DNA from: an uncultured Akkermansia sp.
GTDB lineage: Bacteria; Verrucomicrobiota; Verrucomicrobiia; Verrucomicrobiales; Akkermansiaceae
Direction of reading: 5' to 3'
DNA length: 7,976 nucleotides
NCBI GenBank assembly: GCA_904502165.1
Contig: CAJGDB010000085.1
Span: 1 to 7,976, forward strand
In this document: piece after piece, positions 1 to 6,307 of the stretch
How positions within the stretch are numbered: the stretch's first letter is position 1
Layout of the letters: each line of letters opens with the position of its first letter
Translations under genes and position numbers: made by a program
Notes under the pieces: model-generated
Told to the model about the DNA's origin: nothing
Seen by the model: only the letters and a program-made list of their open reading frames with translations
Database searches by the model: none

Positions 1-389
1 AGCACTGGCTGGACATGGGCACCAAGACCTGCGCTTGCAAGCTGCCCAAGATCTTCAACGTGAACTGGTTCCGCAAGGATGCCGAGGGCAACTTCGTATG
101 GCCCGGCTTCGGCGACAACATGCGCGTTCTTGACTGGGTACTCCGCCGCTGCCGCGGTGAGGTTGATGGTGTAGAGACCGCTCTGGGTATCTCCCCCGCC
201 TACGACGAGCTCGACACTGAGGGCCTTGAGGGCTACGACGAAGCCGCTTTCAACACCAACATGACCATTTCCGCTTCCGAGTGGAAGGCTGAGCTCGAGT
301 CTCAGACCGAGCTGTTCGCCATGGTTGGTGACAAGCTGCCCGCCGAGCTCGAAGCTCAGCGCCAGGCTATGCTCGCTAAGTTCAACTAA
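1..389 (+). CDS. pckG: Phosphoenolpyruvate carboxykinase (GTP), C-terminal part; 5' end outside window
   Basis: This is the C-terminal 128 residues of a GTP-dependent PEP carboxykinase, the cytosolic enzyme that interconverts oxaloacetate plus GTP with PEP, CO2 and GDP at the TCA cycle/gluconeogenesis junction. The reading frame enters at base 3 with HWLDMG. It continues through LPKIFNVNWFRKD and then FVWPGFGDN followed by RVLDW (about bases 48-143). In GTP-type enzymes this block is FRKDxxGxFLWPGFGENxRVLxW and carries the aromatic residues of the guanine-binding pocket. ATP-type enzymes lack it, so the GTP assignment is direct. The C-terminus ends normally in TAA at 387-389 and is followed by an intrinsic terminator. 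Codon choice is visibly more uniform (GCC/GCT, CTC/CTG, CGC, AAC, AAG) than in the downstream genes, as expected for a highly expressed enzyme. The catalytic N-terminal and central parts lie outside the window. Confidence 0.94.
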   Translation, partial: HWLDMGTKTCACKLPKIFNVNWFRKDAEGNFVWPGFGDNMRVLDWVLRRCRGEVDGVETALGISPAYDELDTEGLEGYDEAAFNTNMTISASEWKAELESQTELFAMVGDKLPAELEAQRQAMLAKFN

Positions 390-417
390 AGCGGACGCCT
401 GAAAAGCATTAAAGATA

Positions 418-456
418 TCTGCCGCCTCTCTGCGAAGGGGGGCGGCAGAATATTTT
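418..456 (+). terminator. Intrinsic terminator of pckG with a possible GCGA tetraloop
   Basis: The left arm 418-431 pairs with the right arm 436-449. The outer nine pairs are perfect (TCTGCCGCC with GGCGGCAGA). The inner part continues with T.G, C-G, T.G, C-G and T-A, leaving GCGA (432-435), a GNRA-type loop. The hairpin is followed by ATATTTT (450-456). It starts 28 nt after the pckG stop. It should end the pckG transcript and insulate the next gene. Confidence 0.85.
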
Positions 457-493
457 GAACAGATGCGCCTGCAGCGAAGTCTCTCTATCTGTT

Positions 494-2050
494 ATGCGTG
501 AAAAGAAGGTATGTGACCCTGCATGGTGGCGGCTGGGGTGGATTCCCTATCTGGTGCTGCCTATGGTTGCTGCAGCGGCTGATTTGTGCTTTACCATCGT
601 GGAGACTGAGGGGATGAGGCATCTGGGCGTAGGCGCAGGTGCCGGCATTGTGCTATTCATGGCGGCCTTGCTGCTGTTGCGCCGTGATTTTACACGTCGG
701 GAGCAGGTGCTCCTTGTTCTTCTGGCCTTGCTCAGTGTATTGGGGTTGTTTTTCAGCGGTTCGCATGTATCCTGCCTCATTGCACTGGTGTTGCCTTTCT
801 TTGTCATCATCTTCGGCCCTGGTAAGCCAGTGCCCGTAGAGCAGGGGGTCGTTTACCGAAACTGGTGGCATTTCTGGCGGGATCACCGCCCCCATGTGAA
901 GGGTGGCGTGTTGAGAGAGATGTTCCCCCTGCTCATCAGCCTGGTAGTGGGCGTTCTCTGCTTTGTGATTTTCCTGTGCATTTTTGCTGCTGGTAATCCT
1001 GTGGTTCAGCAGGTGTGGGCAGGCATCGCCTCTTGTTGGAACAACCTCATGAGCTACCTGCAAATCAGCCTGGATTTCTGGCGCTATGCCATTATGTGGG
1101 GGCTGGGTATCGTTGCTTTCGGCATCTATACGGTGCAGCGCCCCCCTAGTGATGTGACCCGCCTGCCGGAAGAAGAGCCCGCAGCGTGTGCCCCGGCAGG
1201 GCGTAGCCTGCTCCCTCATCTGCCACTTACCATCCTTCTCGGGGTGAATCTGGCATTCCTGATTGCAACGGGTACAGACATTGCCTTCCTCTGGTTCCAG
1301 CGCGTGCCCGAGGGGGTCTCGCAGACTGAATACCTTTATGAAGGCGCTGGCTCTATCACCTGGGCCTCAATACTGGCGGCCTGCCTGCTGGGCTATTTTT
1401 TCCGCCGCAGGGGGAGTGTGCGGCGCACGCTCGTGGCCCGGGGACTGGGGTATGCCCTGGCTGGTCAGACTCTTTTGCTTGCGGTGAGTGTCTACTTGCG
1501 GTTGCACTACCAGATTATGGCCTATTCCTTCACGCCCCGCCGCATCGTGGCTCTGGAATTCCTGCTGTTCGGAGTCGCGGGTCTGGTCATTCTGCTGTGC
1601 TACATGAGCTGCCGCGGCGGCTTCCTCCGCTACATCCGCATTTGCGCCGGGGTACTCATCCTCATGGGGCTCTGCTTTGCCATCTCCAGACCTGCCGCAC
1701 TTTCCGGTGATATGAATCTGCGCTGTGCCGCATCTCATCCGGAGTGGAAGTTTTCCATCCGCGATTTCAAACACGATTGCTTTGATGTGCGGGCAAACCT
1801 GGCATTTGCCCAGTATGTCTATGAGAAGGAACGGAAAACTACCGCAGCTCTCACTTGCCCTGTGGCGCGGGAAGAGGCTGAACGCTCTCTGTATGGCTTT
1901 GCGAATCAGCTGAAAATCGCAGCTCTTGCGTTGGAGCGCCGCAGTTCTCAATGGCGTTGCTTTACCCTGCGAGATTACTGGGACCGCCGGGCTGCTGAGC
2001 ATATTCTCGGACGCCCGATAGGGAGACCGGAGATTGAACCAGTGCATTGA
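494..2050 (+). CDS. Polytopic membrane protein, DUF4173-like, function unknown
   Basis: This 518-residue inner-membrane protein has about 11 hydrophobic segments (roughly residues 16-36, 48-63, 72-88, 91-108, 145-165, 195-213, 241-262, 288-303, 318-335, 353-370 and 379-397). A probably soluble tail occupies 400-518. The segment with ATGTDIAFLWF then VPEGVSQTEYLYEG (258-284), followed by a helix, a second helix ending in RLHYQIMAYSFTPRRI (336-351), and SGDMNLR at the start of the tail, recalls the arrangement of the DUF4173 family. No enzymatic motif is visible. The protein holds 16 cysteines, four of them in the tail (C411, C429, C455, C489). I chose ATG 494: the frame is open back to a TTG at 455, but that codon lies in the T-tract of the pckG terminator. 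No Shine-Dalgarno sequence or convincing promoter is visible. A GNAT gene follows 5 nt after the stop, suggesting co-transcription. Being a gene is nearly certain; the family name is moderate confidence. Confidence 0.8.
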   Translation: MREKKVCDPAWWRLGWIPYLVLPMVAAAADLCFTIVETEGMRHLGVGAGAGIVLFMAALLLLRRDFTRREQVLLVLLALLSVLGLFFSGSHVSCLIALVLPFFVIIFGPGKPVPVEQGVVYRNWWHFWRDHRPHVKGGVLREMFPLLISLVVGVLCFVIFLCIFAAGNPVVQQVWAGIASCWNNLMSYLQISLDFWRYAIMWGLGIVAFGIYTVQRPPSDVTRLPEEEPAACAPAGRSLLPHLPLTILLGVNLAFLIATGTDIAFLWFQRVPEGVSQTEYLYEGAGSITWASILAACLLGYFFRRRGSVRRTLVARGLGYALAGQTLLLAVSVYLRLHYQIMAYSFTPRRIVALEFLLFGVAGLVILLCYMSCRGGFLRYIRICAGVLILMGLCFAISRPAALSGDMNLRCAASHPEWKFSIRDFKHDCFDVRANLAFAQYVYEKERKTTAALTCPVAREEAERSLYGFANQLKIAALALERRSSQWRCFTLRDYWDRRAAEHILGRPIGRPEIEPVH

Positions 2051-2055
2051 ATCTG

Positions 2056-2577
2056 ATGAGAGGCATACGAATTACAAGTCCGGAACATCTGCTGGACTCC
2101 GGCTGGTGGGCATTGTACGAAAGTGCCTTTCCTGCCACAGAGCGGCGAGGGTGGAAGCAGCACGCCGCTGCTATGCAGGATGCCGCCTTTCACTGTCTCC
2201 TCTTGTCTGATGACGCGGGTTTTGCTGGCTTGCTTACCTTCTGGCAATGGGAATCCCTTACTTATGTAGAGCACTTTGCCATTGTTCCGTCACGCAGGGG
2301 GCTCGGGCTGGGCCACCAGGCACTGCAGCTTGTGCCACTGCCTGCCGTGCTTGAAATTGAACCTGTGGTGAATACCATAACCGCGCGGCGGTTGTCATTT
2401 TATGAATCCTGCGGCTATGTGCGGCTGCTGCAGGTGCATGTGCAGCTGGCATACCAGAGCGGGCAGCCGGATGTTGCGCTATGGCTGTTGAGTCGCCCTG
2501 CGCTGAGTGCTGCAGAAGTAGAGGAATTTGAGCAACTCTTTCATGGCGGACCAATGCGGTACCGCGACGAAGCTTGA
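2056..2577 (+). CDS. GNAT family N-acetyltransferase
   Basis: A 173-residue cytosolic protein with the GNAT acetyl-CoA fold. The N-terminal stretch YESAFPATERR (21-31) resembles the [F]PxxERR motif of one GNAT subgroup. Motif A is at 71-90: VEHFAIVPSRRG then LGLG, giving the R-x-x-G-x-G pyrophosphate-binding loop at R81-G86. Motif B follows as VLEIEP (98-103) and RRLSFYESCGYV (111-122), matching the usual LEVE...RxxFYExxGF. The helix between motif A and strand 5 looks a little short, but the core is intact. The substrate (amine, antibiotic, peptide or other) cannot be read from sequence. The start is ATG 2056; a TTG at 2047 overlapping the preceding stop would add only three residues, and neither has a Shine-Dalgarno sequence. 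The gene lies 5 nt after the membrane-protein gene and is probably in its operon. Its TGA stop is embedded in the -35 box of the next promoter. Confidence 0.85.
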   Translation: MRGIRITSPEHLLDSGWWALYESAFPATERRGWKQHAAAMQDAAFHCLLLSDDAGFAGLLTFWQWESLTYVEHFAIVPSRRGLGLGHQALQLVPLPAVLEIEPVVNTITARRLSFYESCGYVRLLQVHVQLAYQSGQPDVALWLLSRPALSAAEVEEFEQLFHGGPMRYRDEA

Positions 2578-2602
2578 CACTACGTGGTCAGCGGTGTATC
2601 AT
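2574..2602 (+). promoter_or_regulatory. Sigma-70-type promoter for coaD (probably leaderless)
   Basis: TTGACA (2574-2579) is a perfect -35 box, followed by a 17-bp spacer and TATCAT (2597-2602), one mismatch from TATAAT. Transcription should start about 6-8 nt after the -10 box, near 2609-2611, on or next to the coaD ATG at 2611. The promoter would drive coaD, the cysteine desulfurase and comEC. The -35 box includes the TGA stop of the upstream GNAT gene. Confidence 0.75.
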
Positions 2603-2610
2603 TCGGCTGT

Positions 2611-3114
2611 ATGAAGCGCATCGGCATCTATGCGGGGAGCTTTGACCCGCCCACCAATGGCCACCTGTGGATGATTCAGCAGGGGGCTGAGCTCTTTGAT
2701 GAACTGGTGGTGGTGCTGGGTGCCAACCCTGATAAAAAGGGCTTTCTGAGTGAAGATGCTCGTCTCAATGCGCTGCGGAGCATGCTGCAGGACTGCCCCC
2801 CGAATGTGCGGGTAGAAAGAATGCAGGGAGGTTTCCTGGTTGATTTTGCCCGCCGTATAGGCGCAACGCACCTGCTGCGCGGTATCCGCAATACCATCGA
2901 TTTTGAGTATGAAAAATCAATGGACAGAATGAATGCCCGCATGGAACCCGGAATCCGCACGGTCTACCTCATGCCCCCGGCAGAGCTGGAGGAAATTTCC
3001 TCATCCATGGTGAGGGGCTTTGTGGGAGTACAGGGCTGGCAGCGGTGGGTGCAGGCCAGCGTTCCTCCCTGTGTGTTCAACATCATAGCCGCGCAGCAGC
3101 ACAGCAAGTCATGA
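2611..3114 (+). CDS. coaD: Phosphopantetheine adenylyltransferase (CoaD/PPAT)
   Basis: A 167-residue cytosolic nucleotidyltransferase that transfers AMP from ATP to 4'-phosphopantetheine to form dephospho-CoA, the penultimate step of CoA synthesis. The ATP-binding signature GSFDPPTNGH is at residues 9-18, with the (T/H)xGH motif T15-H18. K42 aligns with the phosphopantetheine-contacting lysine of E. coli CoaD. HLLRGIR (87-93) matches IRGLR, followed by DFEYE (97-101) and MNARMEP (107-113). ISSSMVR (129-135) is the C-terminal ISSS(L/M)VR motif. The length matches the family (E. coli about 159). ATG 2611 puts the first strand and GSFDP motif at their usual distance from the start; an upstream in-frame GTG at 2584 lies between the promoter boxes and is rejected. 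The stop overlaps the next start as ATGA, so translation is probably coupled to the desulfurase. Confidence 0.94.
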   Translation: MKRIGIYAGSFDPPTNGHLWMIQQGAELFDELVVVLGANPDKKGFLSEDARLNALRSMLQDCPPNVRVERMQGGFLVDFARRIGATHLLRGIRNTIDFEYEKSMDRMNARMEPGIRTVYLMPPAELEEISSSMVRGFVGVQGWQRWVQASVPPCVFNIIAAQQHSKS

Positions 3115-4229
3115 TATACTGGGACAACAACGCCACCACACCCCTGGCACCCGAGGTGCTGGAGGCCATGCTCCCCTATCTGCGTGAGCAATTCTACAAT
3201 CCGTCTGCGGCATACGGCGCGGGCCGGGCTGTCCGCAAGGCTATTGATACAGCCCGTGAGCAGGTGGCCGCCCTTGTGGGTGCCAGTGCTTCAGAAATCA
3301 TCTTTACCTCTGGCGGAACAGAGGCCACAAATGCGGCTCTGGCCCAGTTCCGGAACGTGCTTACCCTGGCAACTGAGCATCCTGCCACGCTTCGCACAGC
3401 CCGGGGAGATGCTGCCCCCGTGCTGCCCAACGGACAGGCCGATTTGCCGGAATGGAAAGCCTTTCTGCCAGGGCATGATGCAGCCAGCTTTGCCTGGGCC
3501 AACCATGAAACCGGTGTCATTCAGCCGGTGCGCTCACTGGCAAATGCCGCCCATGAAGCTGGGGCTCACGTTCATGCTGACCTTGTGCAGGCGGCGGGTA
3601 AACTGCCTATTGCATTGCATGATTATGCCATTGAATTTGCTTCACTTTCTGCACACAAACTTCATGGCCCCAAGGGAGTGGGAGCTCTCTATGTCCGCAC
3701 CGGAACCGCCTGTGTACCTTATCTGACCGGCGGCGCCCAGGAGGATTACCGCCGCGCTGGTACCGAGAATGTGGCCGGAATCATCGGTTTTGGAAAAGCG
3801 GCAGAACTGGCACTTCAGGCAGCAGAGACTTATGCGGCTCTGGCAGCCCTGAGGGAACGCTTCATCCGCGCCCTCGAAGCCGCCGGAATCACTACGGTTA
3901 TCAATGGAGCTGCCGCTCCGCGTCTGCCGCATGTGTTGAACATGCGGATTCCCGGCGTTTCTGCAGAATCGCTCTTCCTGCTGCTGGAGCCTGCCGGATT
4001 GCTTTGTTCTACCGGGTCGGCCTGCACCAGCACGGAACCGCACCCCAGCCATGTGCTTCTGGCTATGGGCCTGCCGGATAAGCAGGTGAGGGAATCACTG
4101 CGTTTCTCGCTCTCCCGCTACACCACAGCCGAGGAGGTGGATGCCGCTGCCTCCATCTTCATCAAAGTGCTGAACAAAGTGCGTTCCGTGCAGTCTTCCA
4201 TTACCGGGCCGGTCATGGTGTACCGTTGA
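3111..4229 (+). CDS. Cysteine desulfurase, NifS/IscS family (PLP-dependent)
   Basis: A 372-residue class V aminotransferase-fold enzyme that takes sulfur from L-cysteine, leaving alanine and an enzyme persulfide that supplies Fe-S cluster or thiolated-cofactor assembly. The N-terminus YWDNNATTPL (3-12) is typical. SGGTEATN is the cofactor phosphate-binding loop, H90 (TEHPA) is the histidine that stacks on PLP, and ANHETG followed by HADLVQAAGK covers the ring-contacting region. K183 in SAHKLHGPKGVGALY is the Schiff-base lysine. C305 in STGSACTS is the persulfide-forming cysteine on the mobile loop; C299 lies six residues before it. RAGTEN and ESLRFSLSRYTT are also present, so every key residue is intact. 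ATG 3111 is chosen because it overlaps the coaD stop by 4 nt and gives the normal N-terminus. No scaffold protein gene is adjacent, so whether it serves Fe-S or tRNA thiolation cannot be told. ComEC follows after 14 nt. Confidence 0.93.
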   Translation: MIYWDNNATTPLAPEVLEAMLPYLREQFYNPSAAYGAGRAVRKAIDTAREQVAALVGASASEIIFTSGGTEATNAALAQFRNVLTLATEHPATLRTARGDAAPVLPNGQADLPEWKAFLPGHDAASFAWANHETGVIQPVRSLANAAHEAGAHVHADLVQAAGKLPIALHDYAIEFASLSAHKLHGPKGVGALYVRTGTACVPYLTGGAQEDYRRAGTENVAGIIGFGKAAELALQAAETYAALAALRERFIRALEAAGITTVINGAAAPRLPHVLNMRIPGVSAESLFLLLEPAGLLCSTGSACTSTEPHPSHVLLAMGLPDKQVRESLRFSLSRYTTAEEVDAAASIFIKVLNKVRSVQSSITGPVMVYR

Positions 4230-4243
4230 GTATATTGCGGTAA

Positions 4244-6247
4244 ATGAAAGCGATTCGCCTCCAGATACAGAAGGCACCCTTATTTCTTCCTCTGTGCGGG
4301 GTGGTGGGTGCCATAGCTGGTTCCTGGTGGCTGCTGGTGTCGGTTATGGTGTTGGCGGCTGCATGTTTTTGCCGGCTGTGGCGCATTTCGCTGTGTACAT
4401 TGCTGTGTGCGCTGATTGCCGGGCTGCACACCATGCAGGTGGCAGAGCGCGAGCGCGAATTCTGCGAGCAAGCCGCCTGGCAGGAAGTGGTGGAACTCAC
4501 AGGCTCGGTGGAGCAGACTCTGCATCGGGGCTTCGTCATCAGTACCGGGTGGACCGGGGTGCGGGTTCTGTTGCGGGGAGAATCCCCGGTTACACCGGGA
4601 GATGTGGTGTGGGTGCGTGCGGCCTGGCGTGAACCGGTATCGGCACCTGTTCGCGGCGTGTTTGATTCTGCCGCCTGGATGCAGGGGCAGGGCATAGCCG
4701 CCAGTCTCGACCTCGTGGAATGCCGGAAAACGGGTAAGCCACTCTCGCTCCGGACGGTTCAGCATTGGGGAGAGGAAATGCGCGAGAGCTTCTCCCGCCG
4801 GCTTATGCCTCGCGGTACGGAGCATGACCCCGCCCGCCAGGTGCTTTGCGCGCTGGTGCTGGGCGACAAGAGCGGAGCCGATACGGAAACACTGGATGGC
4901 TTCCGCAAAGGCGGATGTCTGCATGCCTTTGCGGTGAGTGGCCTGCATGTAGGGCTGGTATCGGGCATCCTGTGGGGGCTTTTCCGTCTGTTGCGTCTGC
5001 GTCCGGTTGTGATTCGCCCGCTCCTGCTGCTTACTGTTGGGGTGTATGTACTCACGACCGGGTGTGCTGTGCCTGCCATACGGGCCTATGTCATGCTTGC
5101 CGTCGTTCTGCTGGGGTATATTCTGCAGCGGCGGGTCAGTCTGCTCAATACATGGAGCTTTGCTGCGCTTATCATCCTGCTGCCCTATCCGCATCAGTTA
5201 TTCAATGCCGGCTTTATTCTTTCCTTTTCCATTTATGCCACCATCTGCCTGGCCTTGCGTGTCTGTATGCAGGAGAACCCCTGGTTCGGGCCTGATTCCT
5301 ACATACCCGCTTCCTTGCGTACTCGCTGGGAAATGCGTTGCTGGCAGGCCGAGTTTGCGGTGCGGGGCACCATCATCGTCTCATTGAGTGCCTGGCTGGC
5401 ATCTGTTCCGGTCACTCTGTATTTCTTTCACACCGCCAACAGCTCCAGCTTCCTGACCAACATAGCCATTACCCCATTGCTGCCGCTTGCCATGCTCTGC
5501 GGCCTTCTGCACCTTGTTGCCGGCGGTATCCCCTGGTTGGGGGCGGCAAGCGGGTGGGCTGCCCACAAGTCTGCCACCTTGCTGCTGGGCGTGGTTTCCT
5601 GGTTCGGAGACCTTCCCCATGCCTGGCTGCCCGCGCAGGAACCAGCGGCGCCTCATGCTCTGCTGGTGCAGGGAACGGGGTTTGGTAACAGCTTCACCAT
5701 GCTGGGTAACCATGGCCTGCTGATAGATTGCGGAAATGAAGTAACAGCAGAATTGAATACCTTGCCGGTGTTGTTTCACTGCGGATTTACCCCGGGAGCC
5801 CTGCTGGTGACCACGCCGGCGAGGAGTGCTGGTGGCGGAGCCGTGGTTCTGCAGCGCATGTGGCCGGGGTTGCCTGTTCTTCAAGGCAGTAAGCTGCCGC
5901 CGGAGGGGCTGGCCTTTGAAACCCAGTCTGGGCGCTATACAATCTATCCTCCTCCTGCCGCATTACCCCGCCGTAGAAATTCCAGCCACAGTCCCATCGT
6001 TCTGTGGGAATCGGGCCGTCAGCGCGTCCTGTATATCGGAGCCGCTTCCTTTGCCTCATATTCGGCACTTCCCTCCGGAGCGCGGAAAGTGGATATAGCC
6101 ATTCTGGGAAGAAATCCGCATGCCCCTGTGCCAATCGGGCTACTGGAGGCAGAACGTGTTATCCTTCTGCCCGGAGCCTCAGAAACAGAGGGGGATGTCC
6201 CGGCGGTTCGTGTGCCCCAGCAAGGGTATTTTCTGCAGAACAGATAA
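4244..6247 (+). CDS. comEC: ComEC/Rec2 family DNA-uptake channel with degenerate C-terminal MBL-like domain
   Basis: A 667-residue inner-membrane protein of the ComEC/Rec2 family, the channel that passes single-stranded DNA into the cytoplasm during natural transformation. Two to three N-terminal helices (about 11-65) are followed by a soluble OB-like region (80-160; VVELTGSVE, PGDVVWVRA). The Competence domain spans about 195-460. It contains ALVLGDKSG, the hallmark HAFAVSGLHVGLV (227-239), CAVPAIRAYVM (274-284) and FNAGFILSFS (320-329). The C-terminal 471-667 region follows the beta-lactamase-like layout: GNSFTMLG then LLIDCGNE, ALLVTTPARSAGGG, RVLYIGAAS, VDIAILGRNPH. The HxHxDH position reads TTPARSAG, so the metal ligands are gone (see findings). 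The start is ATG 4244, without a Shine-Dalgarno sequence, 14 nt after the desulfurase stop. It is probably transcribed from the coaD promoter; a lone TATATT at 4231-4236 has no partner -35. Family assignment is very secure; an active transformation role is inferred. Confidence 0.93.
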   Translation: MKAIRLQIQKAPLFLPLCGVVGAIAGSWWLLVSVMVLAAACFCRLWRISLCTLLCALIAGLHTMQVAEREREFCEQAAWQEVVELTGSVEQTLHRGFVISTGWTGVRVLLRGESPVTPGDVVWVRAAWREPVSAPVRGVFDSAAWMQGQGIAASLDLVECRKTGKPLSLRTVQHWGEEMRESFSRRLMPRGTEHDPARQVLCALVLGDKSGADTETLDGFRKGGCLHAFAVSGLHVGLVSGILWGLFRLLRLRPVVIRPLLLLTVGVYVLTTGCAVPAIRAYVMLAVVLLGYILQRRVSLLNTWSFAALIILLPYPHQLFNAGFILSFSIYATICLALRVCMQENPWFGPDSYIPASLRTRWEMRCWQAEFAVRGTIIVSLSAWLASVPVTLYFFHTANSSSFLTNIAITPLLPLAMLCGLLHLVAGGIPWLGAASGWAAHKSATLLLGVVSWFGDLPHAWLPAQEPAAPHALLVQGTGFGNSFTMLGNHGLLIDCGNEVTAELNTLPVLFHCGFTPGALLVTTPARSAGGGAVVLQRMWPGLPVLQGSKLPPEGLAFETQSGRYTIYPPPAALPRRRNSSHSPIVLWESGRQRVLYIGAASFASYSALPSGARKVDIAILGRNPHAPVPIGLLEAERVILLPGASETEGDVPAVRVPQQGYFLQNR

Positions 6248-6251
6248 CGAT

Positions 6252-6283
6252 TAGATTAGCTTGACTCAAAGAGGGTTAATCTA
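6252..6283. repeat. 7-bp inverted repeat flanking the MBOAT promoter
   Basis: TAGATTA (6252-6258) and its exact reverse complement TAATCTA (6277-6283) are separated by 18 bp. The arms bracket the -35 box at 6261-6266, and the right arm ends directly against the -10 box. GATTA is also tandemly repeated at 6249-6258. There is no T-run after it, so it is a poor terminator. Half-site centres are 25 bp apart, which could suit a regulator, but a chance palindrome in AT-rich DNA is possible. Confidence 0.4.
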
Positions 6284-6289
6284 TAGAAT
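6261..6289 (+). promoter_or_regulatory. Sigma-70-type promoter for the MBOAT gene
   Basis: TTGACT (6261-6266, one mismatch from TTGACA), a 17-bp spacer and TAGAAT (6284-6289, one mismatch from TATAAT) lie in the 60-bp AT-rich gap after comEC. Transcription should begin near 6296, giving a leader of about 12 nt before the TTG start at 6308. This marks the MBOAT gene as the start of a separate transcription unit. Confidence 0.7.
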
Positions 6290-6307
6290 ACCGGGAAATT
6301 CTCCCTC

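Noticed and set aside
455..493. TTG at 455 as the start of the membrane-protein gene, adding 13 residues.
   Set aside because: It lies in the T-tract of the pckG terminator, and the added residues (including CAC) do not extend the first helix. ATG 494 is simpler, though the choice is not proven.
653..1219. Long open frame on the - strand inside the membrane-protein gene; similar ones at 1367-2047, 4280-5194 and 7181-7975.
   Set aside because: All are antisense to well-supported genes. Their translations are rich in His, Gln, Arg and Pro without domains, as expected from reading GC-rich membrane-protein genes backwards.
2584..2610. GTG at 2584 as an upstream start for coaD.
   Set aside because: It lies between the -35 and -10 boxes, so it would not be in the transcript, and the MKRIGIYAGSFDP start matches the family exactly.
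3045..3110. In-frame start 22 codons upstream for the cysteine desulfurase.
   Set aside because: It lies deep inside coaD, and the residues do not resemble a desulfurase N-terminus; ATG 3111 gives YWDNNATTPL near the start, as usual.
4231..4236. TATATT seven nt before the comEC ATG as a second leaderless promoter.
   Set aside because: The position is suggestive and resembles coaD, but there is only GC-rich sequence where a -35 box should be, and the extended -10 TG is one base out of place.
6248..6300. The inverted repeat after comEC as a rho-independent terminator.
   Set aside because: The stem is only 7 bp and AT-rich, the loop is 18 nt and no T-run follows; it overlaps a much better promoter.
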